From Acidithiobacillus ferrooxidans ATCC 23270 (GTDB lineage: Bacteria; Pseudomonadota; Gammaproteobacteria; Acidithiobacillales; Acidithiobacillaceae), in the NCBI RefSeq assembly GCF_000021485.1, contig NC_011761.1:1890001-1954000 (forward strand): a DNA stretch of 64,000 bases, read 5' to 3'. Positions 34,408 through 43,576 of the stretch are shown here, piece by piece (position 1 is the first letter of the stretch; each line of letters begins with the position of its first letter). Made by a program: the position numbers and the translations under genes. Below the pieces are notes generated by a model. That model saw nothing but the letters and a program-made list of their open reading frames with translations, had not been told where the DNA came from and searched no databases.

Positions 34408-35781
34408 GTGAGCGTGAAGGGTTATAAAAACATAAAAAACATTTGCGCTTCGTTACTTGCAGCCTTGTTGCTCGTCTCTGGGAACGCTGCCGCCTACAGC
34501 GGGATGGTCGTGGACGCATTGACGTGCAACCCGATCCCAGGGGCATTTGTAACCTTGGGTGATTCGGTCGTACGTACGGCCCGGGATGGCCATTTTCAGA
34601 TCAGCGGGCAAGGGACCGTGCTTGGCCTCAGGGCCTACGGCTACCGGCGTCGCGAGGTCCCCGTCGGAGATCTCAAGGAGGATGAAACCCTATCCCTCGC
34701 GCCTTTCAAACCCAAGGCCCTTTATTTGTCTTCCTACGGAGCGGCCAACACGCGCCTGCGGGAATCCGCTCTTGATATCATCGGCAAGACAGACCTCAAC
34801 GCCGTGGTGATCGATGTAAAAAGTGACCGGGGAATGATTGCGTACAAGACCGACGTTCCTCTGGCGACGGAGATCGGCGCCCAAAAAATGATCACCATCA
34901 AACATATCAAGCGACTAATGGACGATTTGCACCAAGAAGGCATCTACACCATTGCCAGGATCGTGGTTTTCAAGGACAACGTCCTCGCATTGGCGCGGCC
35001 GGATCTGGCCGTCAGGACCGCGGGCGGTGCCATCTGGAAGGATCGGGAGGGCCTCGCCTGGACCGATCCTTTCAGCAAGCAGGTATGGGACTACAACATC
35101 GACGTCGCCGTCGCGGCCGCCAAGGACGGATTCGACGAGATCCAGTTCGACTACGTCCGCTTTCCCGACGCCAAGGGCTTGGTGTTTTCCCGGTCGACTA
35201 CCGAGGAAAGCCGGGTTTCGGCAATTTCCGGCTTCCTCGCGGAGGCCCGCAAGCGCTTGATCCCATATAACGTCTTCCTTTCTGCGGATATTTTTGGTTA
35301 CGTGATCTGGAACCGCAACGACACCGGGATCGGCCAAAACCTGGAGGAGATGGCGCAGCAGGTCGATTATATCTCTCCCATGCTCTATCCATCGGGCTTT
35401 CAGTACGGTATCCCCGGCTACCCCAACCCCGTTCTCCATCCGCACCAGATAGTCTACCTCTCCCTTCGCAAGGCCGAGGAAAGGACGGGGTTGCCGCCGG
35501 TCCGCTTCCGCCCCTGGCTGCAGGCATTTCGTGACTACGCCTTTGGCGGGAAACCCTTCGGGGGCGAGGAGATCGCGGCGCAGATCGATGCGGCGCAGAC
35601 TTTCGGATCGGACGGATGGATGTTGTGGAACCCCCGTAATGTCTATACTACGGCAGGACTCCCTTCGAAGTCGGGGATGGTGACAACCATTCGCGAAGGC
35701 CACCTGAGCAATCCTGGAGGGATCGGGACGGGAATATGTTCACGCAACACGCCAGTAAAAATGACGCATCTCGCGCGCTGA
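34408..35781 (+). CDS. Exported putative glycoside hydrolase (DUF4015-like TIM barrel)
   Basis: The 457-aa protein has a Sec signal (ICASLLAALLLVSGNAAA) and a small carboxypeptidase-regulatory-like beta domain (about residues 30-95, GAFVTLGDSVVRTARDGHFQ). A DUF4015-type barrel (about 105-420) has the LNAVVIDVKSDRG, FDEIQFDYVRFPD and FLSADIFGY segments in which Asp and Glu would be catalytic. The start may be the GTG at 34408 or the one at 34414. The gene overlaps the start of the serine hydrolase gene by 46 nt, and the last 25 residues are non-homologous in character. The substrate is probably a cell-surface polysaccharide, by family and neighbour. Confidence 0.82.
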   Translation: MSVKGYKNIKNICASLLAALLLVSGNAAAYSGMVVDALTCNPIPGAFVTLGDSVVRTARDGHFQISGQGTVLGLRAYGYRRREVPVGDLKEDETLSLAPFKPKALYLSSYGAANTRLRESALDIIGKTDLNAVVIDVKSDRGMIAYKTDVPLATEIGAQKMITIKHIKRLMDDLHQEGIYTIARIVVFKDNVLALARPDLAVRTAGGAIWKDREGLAWTDPFSKQVWDYNIDVAVAAAKDGFDEIQFDYVRFPDAKGLVFSRSTTEESRVSAISGFLAEARKRLIPYNVFLSADIFGYVIWNRNDTGIGQNLEEMAQQVDYISPMLYPSGFQYGIPGYPNPVLHPHQIVYLSLRKAEERTGLPPVRFRPWLQAFRDYAFGGKPFGGEEIAAQIDAAQTFGSDGWMLWNPRNVYTTAGLPSKSGMVTTIREGHLSNPGGIGTGICSRNTPVKMTHLAR

Positions 35782-37094
35782 CCTGGAAAGGCGCCCTATG
35801 GGCTCTGGTGTTCTTCGTCTTGCTGTGTACGGGCATCTTATCCGCCCAGGCGGGTGCTGACCCGGAAAGGCTTCATCGGGCGGACTTGTCCGGCATCGCA
35901 CAGATCGTTCAGAAGGAGATCCAGAGCGGCAGGATTCCCGGAGCCGTCGTACTCGTGGGCAACGAGGGCCGGATCGTCTACCGCCAGGCCTTCGGCTATG
36001 CCGCGCTGTGGCCCGAAAGAATCCCCATGAGTGTCGGGACACTGTTCGATCTGGCGTCCCTCACCAAGGTCGTCGCGACCACTACTGCCGTGATGCAACT
36101 CGTGGAACAGGGAAAGTTGGCGCTTGACACCCCCGCGGCCCGGTACTGGCCGGCCTTTGGGGAGAACGGCAAGGAAGCCATTACGGTACGGGAACTGCTC
36201 ACCCATTACTCGGGGTTGGCCCCAGACCTCAACCCGAGAACCCCATGGCGCGGTTACCGGGGGGCGCTTGGGGCAATCATCGCGGAAAAGCCGGTGGCGG
36301 CGCCCGGCAGCCGTTACCTTTACAGCGATATCAATTTCGAGGCCCTCGGCGCAATCGTTCAGCGGGTTTCCGGCGAGTCGCTCGATGTCTACTGCGCAAA
36401 GCACATCTTCGGACCGCTGGGCATGCTGCAAACGACTTTTCGTCCACCCGCATGGGAACGATATCGCATTGCGCCCACGGAATACCTGGGTGGTAAACTG
36501 CGCTGGGGCAAGGTGCATGATCCCACGGCCTACCGCATGGGAGGGGTCTCGGGCCACGCCGGACTGTTTTCCACCGCCGGTGATCTCGCGATTTTTGCGC
36601 AGATGCTTCTGAACGGTGGCGCCCTGCATGACATTCGAATATTGGACCGGCGTTCCGTAGGGCAGATGACCGTCCCCCAATCCCCCCCCGGAAAGGTGCG
36701 GCTGCGCGGGCTGGGCTGGGATCTGGCCGCGCCCTTCGCTCCCAACCGTGACGACCTCCTGCCGGTGGGCGCCTATGATCACACCGGCTTTACCGGGACG
36801 CTCCTGTGGATCGACCCGGTATCCAGAACCTATGTGATCATCCTGACCAACCGCGTCTATCCCTTCGGCAAGGGCAACGCCGGCCCTCTCAGGAAAGCGG
36901 TGGTCCAACTGCTTTCTTCCCATCTCGGCCCCCTGACTGACGCCGAGGTGGAGGCCAGCCGTCCGCGCCTTGGCCGCTATTATGCGCTGGTAAACCGGCC
37001 AGATGTGGGGCCGAGCAAGGTGCAAACCGGCATGGGAGGCCCGAAACGCCACTATGTGCAGCAGTTTTCGGGTAATCGTCCGGTGCGTGGATAG
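35736..37094 (+). CDS. Exported serine beta-lactamase/esterase-family protein (class C type)
   Basis: The 452-aa protein has one N-terminal hydrophobic signal or anchor (about residues 18-38) and the beta-lactamase/transpeptidase-like fold. It shows Ser-Leu-Thr-Lys as the SxxK motif, Tyr-Ser-Asp-Ile-Asn as the YxN motif, and His-Thr-Gly-Phe-Thr-Gly as the KTG equivalent. Such proteins are usually D,D-peptidases or esterases rather than drug-inactivating enzymes. It follows the polysaccharide deacetylase and glycoside hydrolase genes with overlap, so the three likely act together on envelope or matrix polymers. Confidence 0.85.
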   Translation: MFTQHASKNDASRALTWKGALWALVFFVLLCTGILSAQAGADPERLHRADLSGIAQIVQKEIQSGRIPGAVVLVGNEGRIVYRQAFGYAALWPERIPMSVGTLFDLASLTKVVATTTAVMQLVEQGKLALDTPAARYWPAFGENGKEAITVRELLTHYSGLAPDLNPRTPWRGYRGALGAIIAEKPVAAPGSRYLYSDINFEALGAIVQRVSGESLDVYCAKHIFGPLGMLQTTFRPPAWERYRIAPTEYLGGKLRWGKVHDPTAYRMGGVSGHAGLFSTAGDLAIFAQMLLNGGALHDIRILDRRSVGQMTVPQSPPGKVRLRGLGWDLAAPFAPNRDDLLPVGAYDHTGFTGTLLWIDPVSRTYVIILTNRVYPFGKGNAGPLRKAVVQLLSSHLGPLTDAEVEASRPRLGRYYALVNRPDVGPSKVQTGMGGPKRHYVQQFSGNRPVRG

Positions 37095-37118
37095 ATCGTC
37101 CGTTACTGCGTAAGGCGG

Positions 37119-37649
37119 TCAGCGGTTTCCAACAACCGGATGTCGATTCTCGGAACGGCAGGGATCGGTCATGGGCGGCGGATTCATGTTGATCAGCGGC
37201 GCCAGTTCCTGCAACGCCTGCCAGTAGACGCGGCGTTTGAAGGAAATGATTTCATTCACCGGCATCCAGTAATCCACCCAGCGCCAGTCCTCGAACTCCG
37301 GCTGCCGGGTGCGCAGATTGATTTCCGCCTCTTCGCCCTCAAAACGGAGTAAAAACCAGATCTGCTTCTGCCCGCGATAGCGGCGCCGCGAGACGCGATG
37401 GCGGGCGCAGGGCACTTCATAGCGCAGCCAGCCCCGCGTCCTTCCGATGATGCAGACCTTGGCGGTCCCCACTTCTTCTTCCAGCTCACGGAACATCGCC
37501 TGCTCCGGCGTTTCTGCATAATCGATGCCGCCCTGGGGAAACTGCCAGGCATTTTCACCCCGGCGTTTGGCCCACAACACCTGGTTCTGTTCGTTACAAA
37601 TGATCATGCCCACATTGGGGCGATAGCCGTCTGCGTCTATCATGTTCAT
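37119..37649 (-). CDS. rppH: RNA pyrophosphohydrolase
   Basis: This 176-aa Nudix hydrolase removes pyrophosphate from 5'-triphosphorylated RNA to start mRNA decay. The N-terminal [11 protein letters not shown] signature and the Nudix box [22 protein letters not shown]-type motif (residues about 40-62) match RppH, as does the GQKQIWFLL segment. Two ATGs two codons apart are possible starts. It follows nudJ on the minus strand after 81 nt. Confidence 0.94.
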   Translation of the reverse strand: MNMIDADGYRPNVGMIICNEQNQVLWAKRRGENAWQFPQGGIDYAETPEQAMFRELEEEVGTAKVCIIGRTRGWLRYEVPCARHRVSRRRYRGQKQIWFLLRFEGEEAEINLRTRQPEFEDWRWVDYWMPVNEIISFKRRVYWQALQELAPLINMNPPPMTDPCRSENRHPVVGNR

Positions 37650-37730
37650 CGTCTCTGCCGATGCCTTTTATATTGGCAATATAACACGCTGCAGGGCCAG
37701 CGTCAGTCCAATTTCGCCTCCAGGGCGCCT

Positions 37731-38174
37731 TCAGACCATGTGCAGCAGTTCCAGCGGATAGCGTTGGCCCGCCCGATAATCCGCCATGCAGCGCTGGACC
37801 ATGACGCTGCGCATCTCTCCCTCGCGCGCCGCCATCTCCTCCGGGGTCAGCCATACCGGACCGATGATGCCCGCATCCAGCGCGCGGCTCGTGTCCCTGG
37901 TGCCGAGGTGTCCGCCGAAGGCGAAGCGCAGGTAAGTCAGGTTTTTCGCAGGATATTCCCAGTGATAAATACCGGTCAGATATTCCGGCCGGAAGAAGTG
38001 GCCGGTTTCCTCCAGGGTTTCACGGGTAACCGCCTCCAGCAGCGTTTCACCAGGATCCCAGTGGCCGGCAGGCTGGTTGAAACAGCGCCGCCCATCTACC
38101 ACCTCTTCCACCAACAGGAAACGGCCGTTCTCCTCTGCGACGGCGGCTACCGTCACATGGGGTGTCCAGATCAT
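37731..38174 (-). CDS. nudJ: Nudix phosphatase NudJ
   Basis: The 147-aa Nudix protein begins WTPHVTVAAVAEENGRFLLVEE and carries the PAGHWDPGETLLEAVTRETLEETG-type Nudix box (about 36-58) with the His-containing loop and C-terminal features of NudJ. NudJ hydrolyses nucleoside tri- and diphosphates and the thiamine precursor HMP-PP. The start overlaps the stop of the RsuA-like gene by 4 nt (ATGA), so they form an operon. Confidence 0.9.
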   Translation of the reverse strand: MIWTPHVTVAAVAEENGRFLLVEEVVDGRRCFNQPAGHWDPGETLLEAVTRETLEETGHFFRPEYLTGIYHWEYPAKNLTYLRFAFGGHLGTRDTSRALDAGIIGPVWLTPEEMAAREGEMRSVMVQRCMADYRAGQRYPLELLHMV

Positions 38175-38926
38175 GGAATTTCCTCCGTCATACGCTCTGC
38201 CACCGTGAGTTCACGCCACTGACCGGCCGGGAGATCGTCCAGCAAAAAAGGGCCGTAGGCCTCCCGATGCAGAGTCAGCACGAGATTATCCAGCGCCGCG
38301 AACATCCGGCGGACTTCATGATAACGCCCCTCCGTCAGGGTCAGCCGGACCTCGCGCTCTGTCAGGCAGTGCAACGCGGCAGGGCGACAGGGTGTGTCTT
38401 CACCGTCCAGCATCAGGGTTCCCGCGGCCAGGATGTCCGCCGCGTCACTCCGCAACGGCTCCTGCAGGGTCACCCGATATACCCGGGGAATGGCACGGCG
38501 GGGGCTCGTCCAGTGGTGCAGCCAGTCACCGTCATCGGTGAGCAGCAGGACCCCACTGGTCTCCCGGTCAAGCCGACCGACACTGCTCAGCGCTGGTCGC
38601 CGATAGCGCCAGCGCAGGGGAAAATCCTGATAGATGGCGCGGGGATCATCGTGAGCACAGACCTTCCCCAGAGGTTTATGATAGAGCAGATAGAAAGCAT
38701 GGGGATGATCAATGGGCTCCTCATCCACCCAAACCTCGGCCGCATTCACCTTGGCAGACGCCTTGCGCAGCAGTTCCCCAGCCACGCGCACGCGCCCCTC
38801 GCGCAACAGGTCGCGCACTTCGGAGCGGCTGCAATACCCTAGGCGGGACAGTAAATGATCCATACGCTCGGCAGATTTTTGCATAGGACGCAGTTTAGCC
38901 TGTCGGACAGGCTGACGAAAAGCCAT
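38171..38926 (-). CDS. RsuA-family rRNA pseudouridine synthase
   Basis: This 251-aa enzyme isomerises uridine to pseudouridine in rRNA (the RsuA type modifies 16S U516). An N-terminal S4 RNA-binding domain (about residues 20-70, LLSRLGYCSRSEVRDLLREGRV) precedes the catalytic domain with the GRLDRETSGVLLLT motif and its catalytic Asp. I chose the ATG at 38926 because AGGAG lies 6 nt upstream; internal ATGs at 38884 and 38863 would give the usual 231-237 aa. The gene is divergent from agmatine deiminase. Confidence 0.9.
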   Translation of the reverse strand: MAFRQPVRQAKLRPMQKSAERMDHLLSRLGYCSRSEVRDLLREGRVRVAGELLRKASAKVNAAEVWVDEEPIDHPHAFYLLYHKPLGKVCAHDDPRAIYQDFPLRWRYRRPALSSVGRLDRETSGVLLLTDDGDWLHHWTSPRRAIPRVYRVTLQEPLRSDAADILAAGTLMLDGEDTPCRPAALHCLTEREVRLTLTEGRYHEVRRMFAALDNLVLTLHREAYGPFLLDDLPAGQWRELTVAERMTEEIP

Positions 38927-38968
38927 GAAGCTCCTATGATGTCGGGGTGACGGACAACGGAGCAGACC

Positions 38969-40000
38969 ATGGCAGCTGAATACACCCTTCCCCCGGAGTG
39001 GGCCCCCCAGCAGTCGGTACAACTCACCTGGCCGCACCCGGATACCGACTGGGGGCCGCGCCTGGAGAGCGTGCTGCCCGTCTTCGCCCGCATTGCCCGC
39101 GAAATCAGCCTCCGCGAAGACGTACTCATTGCCTGCCATGATCCGGCCAGCATCGAGGTCTGCAGGCAATACCTGCATCAGGCGGGTGCCAATCTATTCC
39201 GCTGCCACCTGCACACAGTCCCCAGCAATGACTCCTGGGCGCGCGACCACGGTCCCATTACCCTGAAAAATGCTGCTGGACAGCATAAACTGATGGATTT
39301 CGCCTTTAACGCCTGGGGCCTGAAATTTCGCGCTGATTTAGATAATCAGATCACCCGTCACCTGCATGCTCAGGGTGCCTTTGGTGCGGCAGCGCTGGAA
39401 ATTTCCGGCATGGTGCTGGAAGGTGGCAGCATTGAAAGCGACGGCCAGGGCACCTTGCTGACCACGAGTGCGTGCCTGCTTTCGCCCAACCGCAATCCGC
39501 AATGGTCCGCGGCACAGATCGCAGACGCCCTGTGCGCCCAGCTCGGTGTGGAACGCGTCCTCTGGCTGCATAGCGGCCATCTGGAAGGAGATGACACGGA
39601 TGCCCACATCGACACCCTTGCCCGTTTCTGCAACCCCCATACCATCGCCTATCAGAGTTGCGACGACCCTGACGACAGTCATTTCGCCCCGCTCCAGCAG
39701 ATGGCGGCTGAACTCAGCGCGTTCCGCAACCGGGATGGCGCACCGTATCACCTGATTCCTCTGCCTTGGGCACAGGCGCAGTGGGACGGTGACGGCACCC
39801 GTCTGCCCCTCAGCTATGCCAACTTTCTCATTCTCAACTCTGCCCTGCTCCTGCCGACTTACGATGATCCCGCCGACACGGTGGCACAGGATCGCCTGCA
39901 ACACGCCTTCCCCGATCGGGAAGTAATCGCCATTCCCTGCATCGAACTGGCTCGCCAGCATGGCAGCCTGCACTGCGTAACCATGCAGTTACCGCGCTGA
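38969..40000 (+). CDS. aguA: Agmatine deiminase
   Basis: The 343-aa enzyme is of the peptidyl-arginine deiminase fold and converts agmatine to N-carbamoylputrescine in polyamine synthesis. Visible motifs are SNDSWARDHGPI (Asp of the substrate site), LEGGSIESDGQGTLLTT (Glu and Asp), HSGHLEGDDTDAHIDT (catalytic His) and the nucleophile Cys336 in LHCVTMQ. It is about 20 residues shorter than plant enzymes, typical for bacteria. It is divergent from the rRNA pseudouridine synthase gene. Confidence 0.93.
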   Translation: MAAEYTLPPEWAPQQSVQLTWPHPDTDWGPRLESVLPVFARIAREISLREDVLIACHDPASIEVCRQYLHQAGANLFRCHLHTVPSNDSWARDHGPITLKNAAGQHKLMDFAFNAWGLKFRADLDNQITRHLHAQGAFGAAALEISGMVLEGGSIESDGQGTLLTTSACLLSPNRNPQWSAAQIADALCAQLGVERVLWLHSGHLEGDDTDAHIDTLARFCNPHTIAYQSCDDPDDSHFAPLQQMAAELSAFRNRDGAPYHLIPLPWAQAQWDGDGTRLPLSYANFLILNSALLLPTYDDPADTVAQDRLQHAFPDREVIAIPCIELARQHGSLHCVTMQLPR

Positions 40001-40073
40001 GAATGGAGCATTGGGCGCGCCACAAACCACATTATATAATTATATGCATATATAGAACATTGCAATAAATAAA

Positions 40074-40087
40074 TTGACTTTTATCAA
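40074..40087 (+). promoter_or_regulatory. FNR/Anr-type box upstream of the sulfur reductase operon
   Basis: TTGAC-TTTT-ATCAA at 40074-40087, with flanking AATT symmetry, is one base from the FNR consensus TTGAT-N4-ATCAA. A TATAAT at 40124-40129 would place the box centre near -55. FNR-type control fits an anaerobic sulfur-respiring enzyme. The gap between aguA and the operon is strongly AT-rich. Confidence 0.55.
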
Positions 40088-40123
40088 TTCCCCCTCGGCA
40101 CCAAGGCGCGTAGCATATCACCA

Positions 40124-40129
40124 TATAAT
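40124..40129 (+). promoter_or_regulatory. Candidate -10 element of the sulfur reductase operon
   Basis: A perfect TATAAT lies 63 nt before the ATG of the molybdoenzyme gene, downstream of the FNR-type box. There is no clear -35 hexamer, consistent with activator dependence. Other AT-rich hexamers nearby (for example TATATT around 40147) are alternatives. Confidence 0.4.
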
Positions 40130-40191
40130 GACATACTAAACTCATTATATTATTAAAAACATAGCGCTTATTGTGCACAGGAGGCCTTCAA

Positions 40192-42942
40192 ATGGCTTGG
40201 CAGTTTCCAAAAATGACCCGCCGTACCTTTCTTAAAAGCACCAGCGTCAGCGCCGTGGGCGCGACGCTCTACCATCCCGACTGGATCAAACTGGCTGGCC
40301 CCACGCATCCCGACGCTGCCGACCACTTCGCCCACTCCATCTGCAACTACTGCTCTTCCTTTTGCTCGCTGCGTATTACCGTCGCGGAGAAAAAAGGCAA
40401 GCAGCGCATCATGAAGCTGGGCGGCAACCCCAACTCCACCCTCAACGGCGACAAGATCTGCGCCCGCGGCCAATCGGGCTTACGGCAGGTCTACAGCGCC
40501 AACCGTATCAAGACGCCCCTCATCCGCGTGGCGGGCAGCAAGCGCGGCGAGATGAAATTCCGTTCGGCAACCTGGGAAGAAGCTTGGGATTATATCGCCC
40601 AGAAGAGCAAAAGCATCAAGCCCTGGGAGTGGACGGTTTACGGCGGCTGGAGCACCTGCTCCTTCTATGTGCCCCATACCATTGCCTTCACCTCTGCCAT
40701 CCAGTGCCCCAACCTCATCACCTCGCCCACCCAAAACTGCGTCTTTGACGGTCACCTCGGCACCAATTCCATGATCGGCAATTTTGTCGTGCATGGTGAA
40801 AACATCGAGGATTACGAAAACAGCGATTACATCCTTTCCATCATCGGCAATGCCTGCATCGGCGGCGTCTCCACCTGCCGGGCCGTGCGCTTTTCCGCAG
40901 GCAAGGAAAAGGGTGCCAAGGTCGTCGTTCTTGACCCGCGCGCCTCGGAAACAGCGGCCAAGGCGGATGAGTGGTATGCCATCAAACCCGGCACCGATCT
41001 CGATTTCACCTTGGCCATGCTCCGCGAGATGATGAATAACGGCTGGTATGATGAGGACTTTCTCGTCAGCCACAGCAACATGCCCTTCCTGGTGCGCAAA
41101 AATGCCCACAACGCCTGGGAACTCTATCTCTCGGCGCAAAAAGAACCCGCCGTCATCGACGCCAAGAGCGGTCAGGTGGTCTTTCTCCCCGCCTTCAGCA
41201 ACTACAATCTGCAAGGCAGCAACGGCAACAGCGTGACCCCCCTGCTTCGCGCACCCCAAGGCTTTACCCACAATGGCGAGGCCATGCTGACGGTCTTTGA
41301 CGCCCAGCATCAGGAGCTTCAGCCCTATACCCCGGAATGGGCAGCGGCCAATACCGGCATCAGCGCCGACGATATCCGCAAAATCGCCCGGGAGTTCTCT
41401 ACGGCCAAATCCCCCATCGTCATCCCCGGCTGGTCCGGCGCCCGTTACGGCAACATCCAGATGTTGCGCAGGGTGCAGGCCATGATACAGACCCTGAAAG
41501 GTAGGCTGGATGTGCCCGGTGGCTGGATCTTCGGAGGTGATTACCGGGAACAGGTGCGCAACATGTGGGCGCAAAAGGACAACCCCAAGGCTCCGCCACT
41601 GGCGAGCCTTGCGGGTATGCCTTTCGTCTACTGGGCCGCCAATGCGGCGGCCAATCCGGGGAGCCATGACCACGGTTATCCGGCCTGGGCGGCGGTGCAT
41701 CGCGATCAGACCCCCAAGGATTCCCCGGACTGGGCGGCCTTCCCTTTCACCACCGAGGTGGGGCTGGATTCCGCCATCAAGGGCAAACTCACCTGGAAGG
41801 GCGCTCCCTATCTATGCAAGGCGATCCTCCTGAACGGTACCAATCCCATGCGCGATGCGCCAGAGGGCTTTTGGCAGGAGGCGTTCACCCACCCCAACAT
41901 GGAACTGGTAGTGGTCATGGATGTCATGCCCGCGGATACCGTCGCCTATGCCGACGTGGTGCTGCCCGAGCTCACGTATCTGGAACGGGACGAACCCGCT
42001 ATTTACGGCAATGGCGTCAACCCCGACAATATGCTGATCACCCGCTATCAGGCTATTCCACCAGCCTACGACAACGTCATCCTGACCGACGCCTTCCTGA
42101 AATTGACGGAAGTCCTGACCGGCAGTTCCGAGCCCTATTACCAGTCCGTGCAGGATTTAATGGGTATTCCCGCGGCCCGGCTCAAGGCCCTTACCGAGGA
42201 AAAGCGCGCCAAGGGTATCCAGAATCCCTTCACCATGGCCCTTCGCCAGATGGATTTTGAAGCCAAGGCCAAAGGCCTCGGCATCACGCCGCAAAAGCTC
42301 GATGCGGTATTACGCGAGAAGGGAGTCTATCCGGTGGCCAAGGCGGACGAACTCATCGCCAACTACGGGATGCCGCGCAAGATGGCCTTGCCAACGCCCA
42401 GCGGGCGCGCCGAGTTCTACAGCAACCTCTACGGTCAATTGCGGGAGCAGTTTGGCCTCTGGGATAACCCTTATTTTTCGGTACTGGCCACCCACATTCC
42501 CGCCGACTGTCGACCGGGCAGCAAGGCACCCATGGCCGATGACGAGTTCTATTTTACCTTCGGCATGGTACCCGTGGTTTCCCATTGTTCGCCGAACAAC
42601 GATTTCCAACCCTTGGTGAGCATCAGCAAGTTCCGCGGCGACATTTATACGGGTCTATGGGTGCACAGTCAGCGTGCCGGCAAACTCGGACTGAAGGAAG
42701 GCGACAAGGTATGGGTGACCAACCAACTCACGCAGCAGAAGGCCGAGGCATCGGTTCATGTCACCCGCCTCGTCCGGGAAGATACCGTCTTTCTCTACAG
42801 TGGCTATGGCGACCAGAATCCGGCCCTCACCCATGGCTATCGCATGGGCACGGCCCTGAACAAAATCACGCCCGACTTCATCGAACCGGTGAGCGGCGGT
42901 TTCCGCTCCCAGGAATTCACCGTGCGCCTCGAGCGCGCCTGA
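40192..42942 (+). CDS. Molybdopterin oxidoreductase catalytic subunit, sulfur/polysulfide reductase type
   Basis: The 916-aa enzyme is of the DMSO-reductase superfamily and is exported by Tat (TRRTFLK at residues 9-15). A [4Fe-4S] cluster is bound by Cys51, Cys54, Cys58 and a later Cys in DKICARG. The bis-molybdopterin domains follow, with a probable Mo-coordinating Cys183 in the QNCVFDG segment, and a C-terminal dinucleotide-binding domain ends the protein. Together with the Fe-S and NrfD-type subunits it matches PsrA/PhsA-like enzymes and the Acidithiobacillus sulfur reductase SreA. The substrate (polysulfide, sulfur, thiosulfate or tetrathionate) is not decided by sequence. The GGAGG before 40192 fixes the start. 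Confidence 0.88.
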   Translation: MAWQFPKMTRRTFLKSTSVSAVGATLYHPDWIKLAGPTHPDAADHFAHSICNYCSSFCSLRITVAEKKGKQRIMKLGGNPNSTLNGDKICARGQSGLRQVYSANRIKTPLIRVAGSKRGEMKFRSATWEEAWDYIAQKSKSIKPWEWTVYGGWSTCSFYVPHTIAFTSAIQCPNLITSPTQNCVFDGHLGTNSMIGNFVVHGENIEDYENSDYILSIIGNACIGGVSTCRAVRFSAGKEKGAKVVVLDPRASETAAKADEWYAIKPGTDLDFTLAMLREMMNNGWYDEDFLVSHSNMPFLVRKNAHNAWELYLSAQKEPAVIDAKSGQVVFLPAFSNYNLQGSNGNSVTPLLRAPQGFTHNGEAMLTVFDAQHQELQPYTPEWAAANTGISADDIRKIAREFSTAKSPIVIPGWSGARYGNIQMLRRVQAMIQTLKGRLDVPGGWIFGGDYREQVRNMWAQKDNPKAPPLASLAGMPFVYWAANAAANPGSHDHGYPAWAAVHRDQTPKDSPDWAAFPFTTEVGLDSAIKGKLTWKGAPYLCKAILLNGTNPMRDAPEGFWQEAFTHPNMELVVVMDVMPADTVAYADVVLPELTYLERDEPAIYGNGVNPDNMLITRYQAIPPAYDNVILTDAFLKLTEVLTGSSEPYYQSVQDLMGIPAARLKALTEEKRAKGIQNPFTMALRQMDFEAKAKGLGITPQKLDAVLREKGVYPVAKADELIANYGMPRKMALPTPSGRAEFYSNLYGQLREQFGLWDNPYFSVLATHIPADCRPGSKAPMADDEFYFTFGMVPVVSHCSPNNDFQPLVSISKFRGDIYTGLWVHSQRAGKLGLKEGDKVWVTNQLTQQKAEASVHVTRLVREDTVFLYSGYGDQNPALTHGYRMGTALNKITPDFIEPVSGGFRSQEFTVRLERA

Positions 42943-42952
42943 GGAATCTGTC

Positions 42953-43576
42953 ATGACCAAATATGCCATGCTCATCAATCTGGATACCTGCGTCGGCTGC
43001 AATGCCTGTATGGCCGCTTGCGCCATGGAAAACCAGACGCCCGTGTGGAATCCGGAAAAATACCGCACCTATGTGTACGACGAAGAAATTGAAATCGGGG
43101 ATAAGTTCCTCCGCCAGTTTTTTCCCAAGCTCTGTAACCATTGCGACAACCCGCCCTGTGTGAGCGTCTGCCCGACTGGCGCCACCTGGAAGGAGGCCAA
43201 CGGCATCGTCCGCGTCAACCCCGACATCTGCATGGGTTGCCAAGCCTGTGCCATGGCCTGCCCCTACGATGCTCGCTACCCTGCCGACAGCAACGATATC
43301 GACAAGGGACTGGGCTATTACGGCAAGGACTTTCTCAAACGTACCGTGCCCAGCATCGATAAATGCGACTTCTGCTACGACCGCCTGCAGCAAGGCCTGG
43401 AGCCCGCCTGCGTGGAAACCTGCGTAGCCCACGCCCGCATTTTCGGTGACCTGGACAACCCCAACGATCTCATCACCAAGGTGGTCGCGACCGGCAAGGC
43501 TCAGGGTCTGCTCACCGAACTGGGCACCGGCCCCAATATTTACTACATCCACAAGCTTCCGGAGGATCTCGTATGA
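42953..43576 (+). CDS. Four-cluster ferredoxin-like electron transfer subunit (PsrB/DmsB type)
   Basis: The 207-aa iron-sulfur protein has four ferredoxin-type Cys motifs, beginning with DTCVGCNACMAAC, then LCNHCDNPPCVSVCPTGA, ICMGCQACAMACPYDAR and KCDFCYDRL-x-ACVETC. It therefore should bind four [4Fe-4S] clusters and pass electrons between the membrane subunit and the molybdoenzyme. It has no signal and would be co-exported with the catalytic subunit by Tat. It begins 10 nt after the catalytic gene and overlaps the membrane-subunit gene by 4 nt. Confidence 0.94.
   Translation: MTKYAMLINLDTCVGCNACMAACAMENQTPVWNPEKYRTYVYDEEIEIGDKFLRQFFPKLCNHCDNPPCVSVCPTGATWKEANGIVRVNPDICMGCQACAMACPYDARYPADSNDIDKGLGYYGKDFLKRTVPSIDKCDFCYDRLQQGLEPACVETCVAHARIFGDLDNPNDLITKVVATGKAQGLLTELGTGPNIYYIHKLPEDLV

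Noticed and set aside
35736-37094. Antibiotic-resistance beta-lactamase
   Set aside because: Motifs are those of the broad class-C/D,D-peptidase/esterase family, the protein is longer than AmpC, and the context is polysaccharide enzymes.
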